A DNA stretch of 64,000 nucleotides, taken from Gammaproteobacteria bacterium. GTDB taxonomy: Bacteria > Pseudomonadota > Gammaproteobacteria > Pseudomonadales > Azotimanducaceae. Under the pieces are notes generated by a model. It ran no database searches and was not told the origin of the DNA. It saw only the letters and a program-made list of their open reading frames with translations. Made by a program: the position numbers and the translations under genes. Positions 1 to 9,343 of the stretch are shown piece after piece. The stretch lies in assembly GCA_009841615.1 (NCBI GenBank), contig VXLL01000014.1, positions 185,178 through 249,177 of the forward strand. The letters are read 5' to 3'. The number at the start of each line of letters is the position of its first letter. The stretch's first letter is position 1.

Positions 1-1028
1 AATTGAGACAATCTATCGAGGTTTTTCAAAGCAATGTGTAGACGATAACGTGAGTCCGTATCTCCGTGGTCAGGAAATGAACCTTCACTTGCAGGTTCAA
101 ACTCTATTTCCGTTGTAGTGTGAAATCGCTTTCCGATTTGCGTCAATTTGTCCTTATAGGTCAGCGCTTTTGTGCCATGAGCAACGATAGCCTCAACAAC
201 AAACGACGCGAGATGAATGTCGTCAAGTCGCTCCATACGCTCTACTAGGGCACGAAAACCTTCTTCTGATTGGCATAAGCCTAGTCCACGTGCAGCACTG
301 GCACTGAAATTCGCTAAGAAGTCTCCTCGATCTGCAGACAATGCGTCAACGCGCAATGTCGTAGCTTCGGGCGTCGTGAAACGTCCCAACGTCAGCGCAT
401 TTAGCGTTCCCCCAGGTTGTGAAGGATCGTAATTTTCCCAAATCACCGCGTGAACGTCTTCATCCCCTGGAAACACAACGGCTAAAACATAGGGTATTTC
501 GGTCCATGGGGGAGGCTCATCTGACGCTACCCAATCCTTGAATTTTTCTACATCTTGCAAAATCTCGAGTTCTTCTTCCTGTCCAACTTCTTCAGGCAGT
601 GTAAATCTAGGCGGAGTTCCCCCCGATTCCCGTACGTTCTCACGCCAATACCAAAGAAGAAACTCCTTGAGACCTGGGATGGCAGCAAAGTCACGCAATA
701 CTGGTGGATTCTCAGTGGCTCGGGAGTGCCAATTTACAAACTCTACGAACAAAGAAAGCTGCGATATTCCTTCGTCGACTTTTTCCGATTCGCCACTAAA
801 TATTAGTTCAGCAATCTTTTCGTTGACTTCTGCATTGCTCAAGGTAGGATCGTTGACACCGGTTAGTTGTGGTCCTTCTAAGAGTTTTTTGATCTCTGCT
901 TGAACTTCTTCAGACGCCATGTCCGGAATCAACAGGTCAAGATCAACGTCCTGTGACCTTGCTATTTCAACCACCCATCCGATTTGGACGAATATAGCTG
1001 TAAGTACGACAAATCTTCTGCTACTCAT
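1..1028 (-). CDS. Secreted HEAT-like repeat protein, 3' end outside window
   Basis: Translating the minus strand from the ATG at 1028 gives an uninterrupted frame of 342 codons that runs off the left edge, so the C-terminus is missing. The first 25 or so residues (MSSRRFVVLTAIFVQIGWVV, then EIARSQ) form a basic-hydrophobic signal peptide, so the product is exported. Distal residues 245-290 contain alternating helical stretches (ARGLGLCQSEEGF; FVVEAIVAHGTKAL) that resemble HEAT or TPR-type repeats. No catalytic motif was seen. A GGAGAG lies about 14 nt before the ATG, a long spacing; a TTG directly precedes the ATG and could also initiate. I do not recognise the family. It stands alone on this strand, divergent from the small membrane gene at 1520. 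That it is a real gene rests on the open frame, signal peptide and repeat-like composition. Confidence 0.75.
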   Translation of the reverse strand, partial: MSSRRFVVLTAIFVQIGWVVEIARSQDVDLDLLIPDMASEEVQAEIKKLLEGPQLTGVNDPTLSNAEVNEKIAELIFSGESEKVDEGISQLSLFVEFVNWHSRATENPPVLRDFAAIPGLKEFLLWYWRENVRESGGTPPRFTLPEEVGQEEELEILQDVEKFKDWVASDEPPPWTEIPYVLAVVFPGDEDVHAVIWENYDPSQPGGTLNALTLGRFTTPEATTLRVDALSADRGDFLANFSASAARGLGLCQSEEGFRALVERMERLDDIHLASFVVEAIVAHGTKALTYKDKLTQIGKRFHTTTEIEFEPASEGSFPDHGDTDSRYRLHIALKNLDRLSQ

Positions 1029-1519
1029 CAATCTACTTTACTCTCCCTTCGATGAAGCAATCGTCTTTAGTTGCATCACAACGTATTATCGTCCGTTTCA
1101 CCGATCACACAGGTCGGTCAGAGTTATCCAAACTCGTATATTGCGCTTGTGCTAGCCTCTAAGTGTGATATTTAAATATGTCTCTTGGGTTTGGAAGGAA
1201 CAACTATCGAACGCACGCTCCGAAATCGTCAGATTGTAGAACCCGTCTTGTATGATTGGAGTTTGGTATTGAGATCTTTACGGTTCCATTTAGCAGGAAA
1301 CCTGTGCTCAATATTTCGGTAGCAGCACATCTGAATAGAAATTTGACCACAAACCAGGGTGTACACCGAACTAGTCCGAACAGAGTACAATAAAGCGAAC
1401 CGAAAAAAAACTATTCAGTAAAGAATAGAGTAGAGGAGCTTTAGTACTGTCAGGCCGAACCAACTTGATGTCGAATTATGGAGCAAGAGAGTAAACAAAA
1501 AATTAAAGGGGTTGTAAGC
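1029..1519. other. Intergenic region between divergent genes
   Basis: No convincing gene here. It must hold the promoters of the divergent secreted protein (minus) and small membrane protein (plus), but I see no consensus -35/-10 pair. Near 1405-1430 there is a run of eight A followed by the dyad CTATTC-6 nt-GAATAG; read on the minus strand this is a weak hairpin followed by T8, but no minus-strand gene ends there. Confidence 0.5.
1507..1511 (+). promoter_or_regulatory. Ribosome binding site choosing the start at 1520
   Basis: AGGGG followed by 8 nt and ATG at 1520. The upstream in-frame ATG at 1478 has no such site, so 1520 is the preferred start. Confidence 0.5.
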
Positions 1520-1708
1520 ATGGGGGAAATCGTTCGTTTTTCTTTCTTGCTCACGTTTGTGCTAATCTTATTAGAACCTCCTCCGACACTCTGGGAAAGG
1601 GTGTTGTTTAGCACGCTTTGGATTTGTGCGGGTATATTTTTCGGCTACATATTCAGAAAGATTAAACTGTGGCAAATCGCCCGAGCCGCTGAGTCTCAGA
1701 ACGCTTAA
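1520..1708 (+). CDS. Small two-helix membrane protein
   Basis: A 62-residue protein starting MGEIVRFSFLLTFVLILL. It has two hydrophobic segments (about residues 5-18 and 27-45, the latter WERVLFSTLWICAGIFFGYI) separated by a short Pro-rich turn (EPPPT), then a basic/amphipathic tail (FRKIKLWQIARAAE). This is the shape of a small inner-membrane hairpin protein. The frame is open further upstream to an ATG at 1478 (76 residues), but the AGGGG site 8 nt before 1520 supports the shorter form. No family is recognised and no partner gene is adjacent: the next gene downstream starts 352 bp later. Its short length makes the call moderate; the clean hydrophobic pattern argues against chance. Confidence 0.5.
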   Translation: MGEIVRFSFLLTFVLILLEPPPTLWERVLFSTLWICAGIFFGYIFRKIKLWQIARAAESQNA

Positions 1709-2060
1709 CACTATCGAAACAGATTTAGTTTGGTGTCGTCAACTGTCGCGTAACCGAAAGTTGATCCCTTTGTAAGTTTGAGTTTCCTTAAATTTTCTGG
1801 AAATGTAGGAGACGCTCACTGGATTAGCCCCAAGGAATATCCTTGACGACGACGTTCAAAGAACAAATGGTAGACCACTGTTTACTCCGATTACAGTGGT
1901 AGTTGCGACTGTATTTTTCGTGCTGGAACTATGGACTACATCGATGGAATACATTCGAATTGTCCCAAGTGTGTTGAAAAGCATCTATTAAATAATTGAC
2001 CGCGCATCGTATAGAGCGCGCTTTCATAACGAATCGTTACCGCGAGGTGAGTTTCCAATC
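1709..2060. other. Intergenic region with an open frame lacking a start
   Basis: Between the small membrane gene and the lipoprotein gene. From 1809 to 1991 (plus) there is a 60-codon open frame, preceded directly by TAG and ended by TAA, whose translation includes a membrane-like stretch (PLFTPITVVVATVFFVLELW) but no ATG, GTG or TTG ahead of that stretch. It may be a decayed small membrane gene or chance. GAGGTGA at 2044-2050 is the ribosome binding site of the lipoprotein gene at 2061. Confidence 0.35.
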
Positions 2061-4010
2061 ATGAGATATATTTCAATTCTTCTAACCCTGTTAATCTTGG
2101 GTTGCGCGGAGATTACTGAGAGTGCCGTTACTCCCATTTCGATAGAGATTAAAAACGGAGCTAAAGGTAGCGAGTTTTGGGCGGGTGTAGTCATCAACGA
2201 CAATAAAAACATCGCTACTAAATGGACGAAGTCGACTCAGTCTAAATTTCAAATCCACGTACCAGACACTCAATCCGCAGCAACCATTGTGTTGTTAAGA
2301 AAGAATGCAGCACCGATATTACAGTCGGTTACCCCGGAGTTGATCACCGACGGTTTGTCGGTGGAGTTTACTGAAGGAGGAATCGTTACCGGAAAAGTCG
2401 TCGCAAAGAGCGATGGTTCTCCAATCACCGATGGTGTCGTAACTCTTCGATTTGACAAAAAACTTGGGCTGCAAGTTCCGGAAGAACTACCGATGTATTC
2501 CTGGGAACTCGAGGAAGACGGTTCATTTGTCGTTCTAGGAGTTCCGTTGGGTGATCATACGTTAGAGGTTCGATCGGAAGGCTATTTGCATGCTGGGGTA
2601 TTAGTATCCGTGTCCCAACTCGACCCTCAACCTGAACTAGAGATCTTGATGGAGCGAGGATACTACGTCAGTGGGCGAATAATTAGGTACCAACGTAATA
2701 TTCCTCCTGAGCTCGTGTTTCGCGGTGAAATAGATGTTGACCTGGTGACGTCAGACCATAAGACGGAAGAATTTAGCGTCGAGTTCGATAAAGACGACAA
2801 TTTCAGGATCGGACCTTTTGCAAAAGATACAGTGATGAAATTGCAAGCGTGGGTTCCAGATGGTCGACGCTCAAAAAAGAATGAAGTTGTAGCACCTTCC
2901 GAAGATGTCGAATTAATCGTCCATCACTGGGTTCGAGTCACCGGTAAAGTGCAAGATAGGGAAACGGGCGAGCCAGTAGAAGAATACGCGGTGACGGCAC
3001 GGGCTTATCCCCCTCATCTGTCTGAAATTAATGATCCTAGCGGGAAGTTTTCGGTGCCGATGAGTGAGTACGCATATGATCTCAACATTGAGGCACCAGG
3101 CTATCTATTCTGGACCACTGTAGATTTGTCTAAGAATCTTACAGCTGGTGCTGACTATGACTTAGGTACGATCGAGTTGGATCGTGCCCATACCGTGAAG
3201 GGCAGAGTTGTGTCTAGCACTACTGGCGAACCGATAGCAGGTGCATCCGTATGGAGAATCGACGGCGGGACACTAGGTAGCGCCAAGCATACTCGCTGGA
3301 TGTCCCGACTCAACTTAAACTTAGTCCAGACCATGACCGATGCAAACGGGGAATTCGAACTAAATCGCTTTCCTATGAGACATGGAGAAATTGCTGCCGG
3401 TGCATCAGGATTCAAAAGTAGTAGAGGTCAAAACGTTGATGACGCCAACGTGTTCCTAGAGATTGAACTCGCCCCCAATGTTTCAATCAGCGGTCAGGTC
3501 GAGTCCTTGCAGGGCGAACCGGTTGCCGCGAGGATTGTATCTCAGAGTTCTACTCTTACACGAACTGAGGATGGCGAATTCCAATTGGAAACATTCGTTG
3601 GCAAACAGAGTTTCTGGGCTATTTCTGACGTTGGTCGATCCCAAGTTGTCGAAATAGACCCTGACGTGGGCGAAGCTATCGAAGGAGTCCGTCTCGTTAT
3701 CGACCGAGTCGCGCGTGTGCGAGGCGACATCACAGGTTTGTGGAAAGGTGAGACCGTTAGTGTATATGCTGACGGTGTTTCTGATCGAGCAAAATCGAAT
3801 GGTTCATACGAAATCTTAGGCGTGTCCCAAGGCGTTCATGAAATCAGGGCATACACGAGTTTTGGACGTATTCTTACCGGGTCTCTAAGTGTTGGTACAA
3901 ATCTAGAAGGTCGAATTAACTTTAAATTTCCCCGGTCAGCGTCACTTTCCGGTCGTGTGATGGCTGGTTCAAATGGTTTCGGAGAGTTCAAAATAGTCGC
4001 GCGTCCCTGA
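2061..4010 (+). CDS. Repeat lipoprotein, carboxypeptidase-regulatory-like domains, stopped by in-frame TGA
   Basis: The 649-residue product begins MRYISILLTLLILGCAE, a lipoprotein signal with lipobox LILGC (Cys at 15), so it is predicted to be lipid-anchored in the envelope. The rest is a string of about six immunoglobulin-fold repeats of the CarboxypepD_reg-like type: each has a V-x-G-x-V opening strand, a GEP(I/V) turn, a DG-x-F strand and a G-x-(H/Y)-x-L/I closing strand (for example around 112-180, 290-360, 375-455 and 470-520). Such domains are structural or adhesive; no catalytic domain was seen. The frame stops at TGA 4008-4010 in the middle of a repeat, and the same frame continues with the missing half of that repeat and one more (see 4011-4418). 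Start: ATG 2061 with GAGGTGA 10 nt upstream. Function beyond envelope location is not known. Confidence 0.8.
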   Translation: MRYISILLTLLILGCAEITESAVTPISIEIKNGAKGSEFWAGVVINDNKNIATKWTKSTQSKFQIHVPDTQSAATIVLLRKNAAPILQSVTPELITDGLSVEFTEGGIVTGKVVAKSDGSPITDGVVTLRFDKKLGLQVPEELPMYSWELEEDGSFVVLGVPLGDHTLEVRSEGYLHAGVLVSVSQLDPQPELEILMERGYYVSGRIIRYQRNIPPELVFRGEIDVDLVTSDHKTEEFSVEFDKDDNFRIGPFAKDTVMKLQAWVPDGRRSKKNEVVAPSEDVELIVHHWVRVTGKVQDRETGEPVEEYAVTARAYPPHLSEINDPSGKFSVPMSEYAYDLNIEAPGYLFWTTVDLSKNLTAGADYDLGTIELDRAHTVKGRVVSSTTGEPIAGASVWRIDGGTLGSAKHTRWMSRLNLNLVQTMTDANGEFELNRFPMRHGEIAAGASGFKSSRGQNVDDANVFLEIELAPNVSISGQVESLQGEPVAARIVSQSSTLTRTEDGEFQLETFVGKQSFWAISDVGRSQVVEIDPDVGEAIEGVRLVIDRVARVRGDITGLWKGETVSVYADGVSDRAKSNGSYEILGVSQGVHEIRAYTSFGRILTGSLSVGTNLEGRINFKFPRSASLSGRVMAGSNGFGEFKIVARP

Positions 4011-4418
4011 CACGAAAGATTTCCCGCGAGAACTACAAAGACCCAAAGCGACGGTTCCTACAGATTTGAGGATTTGGTCCCTGATATATACGAAATAGAA
4101 ATTCCAAGTCGAGCGTTTACCCGACGAGTCAACATTGACCGCGATAGAAAAGTTGACTTTGATGTTGGCGCTAGTGAGCTTAAGGGCACCGTACGTTCGA
4201 CGAGTTCACGAAATAATCTTTACGTTCTAATCAAGGGGGATGTCGACGACAGAGAAATCACAGCTTGGACTCAGATATTGGAGGACGGTTCGTATAGATT
4301 TCCTGGTTTGCCCCAGGGTCAGTATTCAGTTCGGGTAACGCACCCAGAATTTCAAGCCCAATCTCAACGGGTCAAAGTAGAAAGTAAGGGCGTTGTTTTT
4401 GACATCGAATTAAACTAA
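4011..4418 (+). pseudogene. In-frame continuation of the lipoprotein beyond TGA 4008
   Basis: Directly after TGA 4008-4010 the same reading frame stays open for 135 codons to TAA 4416-4418. The first residues, ending TTKTQSDGSYRFEDL, supply exactly the DG-x-(Y/F)-x-F strand lacking from the repeat cut by the stop, and a further complete repeat follows (SELKGTV to VKVESKGVVFDI). There is no ATG near the beginning; the first candidate start is a TTG at 4074 without a ribosome binding site. It is therefore the C-terminal part of the same gene rather than a second gene. Either a single nonsense change (for instance CGA or TGG to TGA) has truncated the lipoprotein, or the codon is read through: the context TGA-C is the leakiest known for UGA. 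A sequencing error is also possible. The intact gene would encode 786 codons. Confidence 0.75.
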
Positions 4419-4465
4419 GCTTGTGATGGGGTTCGACGCACTAAAGAAACTGTTAGGTGTAATTC

Positions 4466-4485
4466 TGCTATACTGAACTCAGTAT
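4466..4485 (+). promoter_or_regulatory. Candidate extended -10 promoter overlapped by a palindrome, upstream of cobS-like gene
   Basis: TGCTATACT (4466-4474) fits an extended -10 element, and the 16-nt palindrome ATACTGA-AC-TCAGTAT (4470-4485) overlaps it and the expected start point. This could be a repressor-controlled promoter for the gene at 4700, giving a leader of about 215 nt, or a weak hairpin ending the lipoprotein gene. No good -35 is seen. The leader contains a G+C-rich patch (about 4510-4615, CTGTCAG paired with CTGACAG at its flanks) with no riboswitch consensus that I can recognise. Confidence 0.3.
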
Positions 4486-4699
4486 CGATTTTGAACGTGA
4501 TCGTGTGAGCTAGGGCGCAGATGGGTCAAGTCGCAATCTCGGCGCGCCACGGCCCTGTCAGTACTGTTTGTCAGTCTTTAGGCAGCAGCAGTTGCTGACA
4601 GCCGCGGGTTCGTTGCTTACGTAAAATTCCTTTTTCTCTATTTCAATCGTCCTGCAATGAGATTGGACGCTTTGATAAGTTTTCTCGCTTTACTAGGAC

Positions 4700-5698
4700 A
4701 TGAAACCTCACGAGTCCGGGCTATGTCCCGACATGAAACCGGACACTACCGTACATATTGAAGAAACTTTTGGCATCAACAAAGATGTTGTGGTTCCAGC
4801 TTTCAGCGAACGTACCGATTATGTTCCTGACCTAGACGAAAACTATCACTTCGATCATGACACTACACTAGCGATTCTTGCGGGATTTGCACACAACCGC
4901 AGAGTCATGATCCAAGGCTACCACGGCACCGGAAAGTCTACGCACATTGAACAAGTAGCCGCACGTTTGAACTGGCCTTGCGTACGGGTGAATCTAGATA
5001 GTCACATTAGTCGAATTGATCTTGTAGGGAAAGATGCAATCGTCGTGGAAAATGGATTGCAAATCACGACGTTCAAAGAAGGCTTGTTACCTTGGGCATT
5101 ACAGCATCCCACTTGCTTGGTTTTTGACGAATACGATGCCGGACGACCTGATGTTATGTTCGTGATTCAGCGCGTGCTGGAAGTCGAAGGGAAACTGACA
5201 CTTCTCGATCAAAATCGCGTGATCACGCCAAATCCTTGGTTCCGTTTGTTCTCGACTACCAACACGGTCGGACTGGGCGATACCACAGGTATGTATCACG
5301 GCACACAACAGATTAACCACGGTCAAATGGACCGTTGGAACATTGTGGCGACATTAAACTATTTGACTCACGATGTGGAAGTCGACATTGTCTATCGCAA
5401 GGCTCGCTCATGGCAGAAACGATCTGACGGACAGCGAGTACTTGCAAACATGGTCAATGTTGCCGACCTCACTCGGAAGGGATTCATGAATGGCGATGTT
5501 TCGGTGGTCATGTCGCCGCGAACCGTGCTCACTTGGGCGGAAAACACAGAGATATTTGATGATTTAGGTTTTGCATTTCGCGTAACGTTCTTAAACAAAT
5601 GCGATGAACTTGAGCGCCCCACAATTGCGGAATACTATCAACGGTGTATGGGGGAAGATCTCGGCGACGCGAGTGCCGAAATTACACTACGTACGTAG
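4700..5698 (+). CDS. cobS: CobS-like AAA+ ATPase (cobaltochelatase subunit family)
   Basis: The 332-residue protein matches the CobS family almost throughout: the family N-terminal region [17 protein letters not shown], the block [20 protein letters not shown], Walker A GYHGTGKS (73-80), Walker [14 protein letters not shown] (from 139), sensor-like [11 protein letters not shown], and the C-terminal block [16 protein letters not shown]. CobS with CobT forms the AAA+ motor that, with CobN, inserts cobalt into hydrogenobyrinic acid diamide in aerobic B12 synthesis. The length is normal for the family. It is followed after 52 bp by cobT. No cobN or other B12 gene lies in the window, and orphan CobS/CobT pairs are common, so a different client is possible. 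Start: ATG 4700 or ATG 4733; neither has a strong ribosome binding site, and the family N-terminus fits either. Confidence 0.9.
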   Translation: MKPHESGLCPDMKPDTTVHIEETFGINKDVVVPAFSERTDYVPDLDENYHFDHDTTLAILAGFAHNRRVMIQGYHGTGKSTHIEQVAARLNWPCVRVNLDSHISRIDLVGKDAIVVENGLQITTFKEGLLPWALQHPTCLVFDEYDAGRPDVMFVIQRVLEVEGKLTLLDQNRVITPNPWFRLFSTTNTVGLGDTTGMYHGTQQINHGQMDRWNIVATLNYLTHDVEVDIVYRKARSWQKRSDGQRVLANMVNVADLTRKGFMNGDVSVVMSPRTVLTWAENTEIFDDLGFAFRVTFLNKCDELERPTIAEYYQRCMGEDLGDASAEITLRT

Positions 5699-5750
5699 AG
5701 AACAATGCTTGCTCAAGTTGCACTGCTGAGCTATAACACCGGATTTCGGT

Positions 5751-7565
5751 ATGGCTAGTTCCCTTTCTGAGGGTCCGGTTGAATCGTTCAAGCGTGCGAT
5801 GACAGCTACTATCCGTGCCCTTGCCGAAAACGACAACCTAGAGGTTGCTTTTTGTAAAGAGAATCCTGAATTGCAAGGTGAGACGGTACGCGTCGTATCT
5901 CCTGAACTAGGGTGTTCAGCTGAAGAGCTTAACGCGATTCGCGGCATCGGTGACGAACTAGCGCTTCGAGTTCGGTTTCACGATGTCCAAGTACATACTC
6001 GCCACTGCCCGTCTGCTGGACCCGCGCGAGAATTGTTTCAATGGGTCGAAGATGCCAGAGTCACTTCGCTCGGCGCACTGCGGATGGAAGGTGTGGCGCA
6101 AAATCTTGACGCTTCATTGGATCAGATTTGTCGACAAGCCAATTTTGATCGAATCACAGCGGCTACAGACGCTCCTCTGGGAGTTGCGGTGGGATTGATT
6201 GTGCGAGAACAGCTCACCGGTCGCGAACTTCCTCCAGCTGCGGAAAACGTAGCTCGATTTTGGCGGGAATACGTACTCCAACAAGCTGGAGACGCCATTG
6301 AAGCATTGTCCCCTTGTATTCGTGATCAAGTAACTTTTGCTACACATTGCCGCGAAATTCTTAAAGACCTCGGCTTGACTACGGAACAGGAGCAGCAAGT
6401 GGAAACTTCGGAGTCTGAACAACAAACCGATTCCGATTCGGAGCACGAAGACGAAAAAGACGCCTCAGTCGACGAGTTTATCGCTGCCGACAATGAAGAA
6501 GGAAGTGATGAAGCCGACGCGAGTTCTGCTCAAGTAGAAACGAGCATCGATGCAGATGAGTACGAAGACCCGAGTGATGCCGAAACCGATGATCTACCAC
6601 AAACGAACATCGACAAAGGAGGCAACATTAACCGCGACTTTCAGTATTACCCCTATACCACAAAGTATGATGAAGTAGTGAATGCGGAAGAACTGTGCGA
6701 CGCGGATGAGAGAAGTAAACTTCGCGCCACTCTGGATACGCAGTTAGTTCCACTAAAGCAAGCTACCGCAAAATTAGCAAACCGATTGCATAGACGATTA
6801 CTGGCAAAGCAAAATCGCACTTGGGAATACGATCTTGACGAAGGGATTCTTGATGCCTCAAGACTAGAGCAAGTAATCGTTGACCCTATGAATCCGTTAG
6901 CGTTTAAGCGTGAGAAGGAAATGCAATTTCGCGACACTATCGTATCAATGCTTATAGACAGTTCAGGGTCGATGCGAGGACGATCAATCGTGACTGCCGC
7001 AATCTGCGGCGATATCTTGGGAAGTACCTTAGAACGTTGCGGTGTCAGTGTGGAAATATTGGGTTTTACAACAAGTGCGTGGCGTGGTGGCCAGTCTCGG
7101 GAAGATTGGATTAGTGCAGGAAAACCTGAAAACCCAGGGCGTTTAAACGATGTCAGGCACATTGTTTTCAAAGCTGCCGATATGCCTTGGAGACGGTGCC
7201 GAAACAATATGGGCGTCATGATGCGTGAAGAGCTTCTCAAAGAGAACATTGATGGCGAAGCACTCATCTGGGCACACAACCGGCTGACGAGAAGAACGGA
7301 ACAACGTAAAGTTCTCATGGTTATTTCAGACGGATTACCGGTTGATAATTCGACGCTGCTCGCAAATCCAAGTAATTACTTGGAACTACACTTGAAATAT
7401 GCTATCGACATGATTGAAAACCACTCTCTTGTCGAGCTTATAGCCATTGGTATCGGACACGACGTCACGAACCATTACAACCGCGCAGTTACAATCAACG
7501 AACCGGAACAACTAGCTGGCGCGATGATTGACCAACTTGCTTCTTTGTTTGATGTTCCGCACTAA
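5751..7565 (+). CDS. cobT: CobT-like VWA protein (cobaltochelatase subunit family)
   Basis: A 604-residue CobT homologue. Order: N-terminal CobT domain (about 1-215, with RVRFHD and EDARV blocks), a very acidic linker rich in Glu, Asp and Ser (about 215-290), a conserved segment beginning [19 protein letters not shown], and a C-terminal von Willebrand A domain with the MIDAS motif DSSGS near residue 403 and ISDGLPVD later. This is the standard CobT architecture; the VWA domain contacts the AAA+ ring of CobS through a bound metal. It is encoded 52 bp after cobS and overlaps the start of the phosphatase gene by 14 nt, so the three are probably co-transcribed. Whether the pair serves cobalamin synthesis here is uncertain because no other pathway gene is present in the window. 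Confidence 0.9.
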   Translation: MASSLSEGPVESFKRAMTATIRALAENDNLEVAFCKENPELQGETVRVVSPELGCSAEELNAIRGIGDELALRVRFHDVQVHTRHCPSAGPARELFQWVEDARVTSLGALRMEGVAQNLDASLDQICRQANFDRITAATDAPLGVAVGLIVREQLTGRELPPAAENVARFWREYVLQQAGDAIEALSPCIRDQVTFATHCREILKDLGLTTEQEQQVETSESEQQTDSDSEHEDEKDASVDEFIAADNEEGSDEADASSAQVETSIDADEYEDPSDAETDDLPQTNIDKGGNINRDFQYYPYTTKYDEVVNAEELCDADERSKLRATLDTQLVPLKQATAKLANRLHRRLLAKQNRTWEYDLDEGILDASRLEQVIVDPMNPLAFKREKEMQFRDTIVSMLIDSSGSMRGRSIVTAAICGDILGSTLERCGVSVEILGFTTSAWRGGQSREDWISAGKPENPGRLNDVRHIVFKAADMPWRRCRNNMGVMMREELLKENIDGEALIWAHNRLTRRTEQRKVLMVISDGLPVDNSTLLANPSNYLELHLKYAIDMIENHSLVELIAIGIGHDVTNHYNRAVTINEPEQLAGAMIDQLASLFDVPH

Positions 7566-8637
7566 CGCAGTCCCCGTTTTAAGGCGTGTTCAAAAGCACA
7601 TAGCTATTTTCGGGTGCCTCTGCGTTCTACCAACTTGTGCTTTTGCCGAAACCACCTCCATTGCTTTTGCTTCTTGTATAGACGATGAAAAGCCAAATCA
7701 TCCGATTTGGAAGGAACTGCAAAAAGCAAATCCAGATGTCACAGTATTCATGGGCGACAACGTATATCTTGACTTGTCAAGGATGAGAGCGGACGCAATG
7801 ACTGAAGAGTTCGACGCGAACTACACCAGACTAGGGGAAATCCCTCAGTTTAAAGAATTACGCAGGTCCAGTCGAATCTTGGCTATCTGGGACGATAACG
7901 ATTACGGACAGCGCGATGGCGATAGCAGTTTCGAACACAAAGAATTTTCAAAGCAAAAATTTCTTGAGTTCTGGGACATTGAACCTAGTAGTGAACGCGC
8001 ACAACGTGAGGGCAATTACGATTCTGTTTGGATCGGAGAGGGTGAGCAGAGAATCCAAGTGATTTTGTCTGACACTCGGTATTTCCGTTCTTCATGGAAA
8101 CGCGACCCTAATGCAACCGAGTGCGCTTCAGGAAACATCGTTCCTTCCGACGATCAGGATGTGACCATACTTGGTGCAGATCAATGGAGTTGGTTGGAAG
8201 AAAAACTAAGTGAACCCGCGGCATTGCACATATTCGTGTCTGGGATGCAAGTGATTCCTGAAGAGCATTGCTTTGAGCGATGGGGTGGTTTTCCGCATGA
8301 ACGGAACAGATTATTGGAACTTCTCTCTCAGACGAACGCACGATCAATCGTCTTGAGTGGTGATCGTCATCTCGCGGAAGCGTCTCGTTTGCTACCCGAA
8401 GACAATCCAAGAATAAATCTCGATTTGATTGAATTCACATCCAGTTCGTTTACTTCCCGAGTCGGTTTTGGTAAGGATGAAATCAATCGCTATCGCGTGT
8501 CGGAAGAGAACATTCGAGTTAACAATTTTGGCTTCTTAATGATGGATTGGGAGACTGGAAACCTTACAGTCCAGTTCCGTGACCAAGAAGGTACCATACT
8601 TCAGAGATTCGTATTTGAAGAGGGAGAATTCCTCTAG
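7552..8637 (+). CDS. PhoD-like phosphatase/phosphodiesterase, exported
   Basis: A 361-residue protein of the PhoD-like metallophosphatase family. After an N-terminal signal peptide (about 1-32, ending LPTCAFA) come the family metal-binding motifs [23 protein letters not shown] and LSGDRHLAE, which together form the dinuclear metal site of a calcineurin-like fold. Secreted PhoD-type enzymes hydrolyse phosphate esters; the substrate here is unknown. The ATG at 7552 overlaps the cobT stop by 14 nt; an upstream in-frame TTG (7528) would only add eight residues. Overlap suggests translational coupling with cobT, though a functional link is not obvious. It is shorter than Bacillus PhoD and lacks its N-terminal domain, like many proteobacterial members. 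Confidence 0.85.
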   Translation: MFRTNAVPVLRRVQKHIAIFGCLCVLPTCAFAETTSIAFASCIDDEKPNHPIWKELQKANPDVTVFMGDNVYLDLSRMRADAMTEEFDANYTRLGEIPQFKELRRSSRILAIWDDNDYGQRDGDSSFEHKEFSKQKFLEFWDIEPSSERAQREGNYDSVWIGEGEQRIQVILSDTRYFRSSWKRDPNATECASGNIVPSDDQDVTILGADQWSWLEEKLSEPAALHIFVSGMQVIPEEHCFERWGGFPHERNRLLELLSQTNARSIVLSGDRHLAEASRLLPEDNPRINLDLIEFTSSSFTSRVGFGKDEINRYRVSEENIRVNNFGFLMMDWETGNLTVQFRDQEGTILQRFVFEEGEFL

Positions 8638-8749
8638 TCGCCGAAAGTCCGACCGCTTCGCAGGGTCTGCGACTCTAGGTGCTGCTTCCAATCTTCCCGT
8701 AGCCTTCCTTACCGCTTCGTCTTGAGGGCTAATGCCGCACAGATATACT

Positions 8750-8780
8750 TTGACAGTAGTACTCGTATAGGACCTATAAT
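8750..8780 (+). promoter_or_regulatory. Promoter with two perfect consensus hexamers
   Basis: TTGACA (8750-8755) and TATAAT (8775-8780) are both perfect sigma-70 hexamers, separated by 19 bp, two more than optimal. The expected start point is near 8787, about 100 nt before the ATG of the membrane protein at 8891, so this is its likely promoter with a leader of around 100 nt. Confidence 0.5.
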
Positions 8781-8890
8781 TCAAATTGTCTTATACAGAG
8801 TACTAGTCTAGTGGTTAGCGCTTCGAATCGCATGTCTTTGCAAAACCGCTAGTCGATGATATCGAACAATCATTGGGTTCCTTTAGTGGT

Positions 8891-9343
8891 ATGACAGAAA
8901 CTTCCAAGCAAGAACAGTTTGTTCCTCCCCCGACCAACTGGTGGGTGTTTTCATTGACTCTGGTCGCGGTGTTGGTGTTTCTAGGAACGCACATTCTTGC
9001 CTACGCTACAGTTGACTGGGTTCCGTTTTGGATTCAGATTTCTGTATCTACGCTCTTCTTTGTATTCGCAGTATGCAACTGTATCTTCTACACTTACCAA
9101 GTTAGCACAAATTTACACGACCACGACGTTTCGTGGCGTACTGCACGAGTTGTATTAAAACCCTATATTCTGTGGGCGAGTATTGCGGTGATGATTCTGA
9201 GCTGGATAGTCGCACTGATCATTTATGACTCGTTGTGGTTTTTCATTGCGATTGGAACCACCGTGCTGGTGTTCGTCGTTGGCTTTTTCAGCCTTCGAAG
9301 TCTAGTACAACAAATAGATTCCACTGAAACTGACATCGTGTAG
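8891..9343 (+). CDS. Four-helix membrane protein of unknown function
   Basis: A 150-residue protein with a short polar N-terminus (MTETSKQEQFVPPPTNWW) and four hydrophobic helices: roughly residues 19-38, 46-66, 92-112 and 116-136 of the protein. The loop between helices 2 and 3 is polar (YQVSTNLHDHDVSW). I do not recognise the family. The frame is open upstream to a TTG at 8873, but the first ATG at 8891 is the more likely start; no strong ribosome binding site is visible for either. It has its own near-consensus promoter at 8750-8780 and is followed by a strong terminator at 9492-9527, so it appears to be a single-gene unit between the cobST-phosphatase group and the convergent TonB receptor gene. 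Confidence 0.7.
   Translation: MTETSKQEQFVPPPTNWWVFSLTLVAVLVFLGTHILAYATVDWVPFWIQISVSTLFFVFAVCNCIFYTYQVSTNLHDHDVSWRTARVVLKPYILWASIAVMILSWIVALIIYDSLWFFIAIGTTVLVFVVGFFSLRSLVQQIDSTETDIV

Noticed and set aside
1400..1432. Hairpin CTATTC/GAATAG followed by T8 on the minus strand as a terminator
   Set aside because: No minus-strand gene ends upstream of it, and the stem is short and AT-rich.
4510..4615. Cobalamin riboswitch upstream of cobS
   Set aside because: The G+C-rich patch has GCCAC but lacks the B12-box and the expected order of conserved blocks; no support.
8811..8860. tRNA-like stretch TAGTCTAGTGGTTAGCGC
   Set aside because: Resembles the D-arm of some tRNAs, but no acceptor stem, anticodon arm or T-arm with TTC follows; not a tRNA gene.
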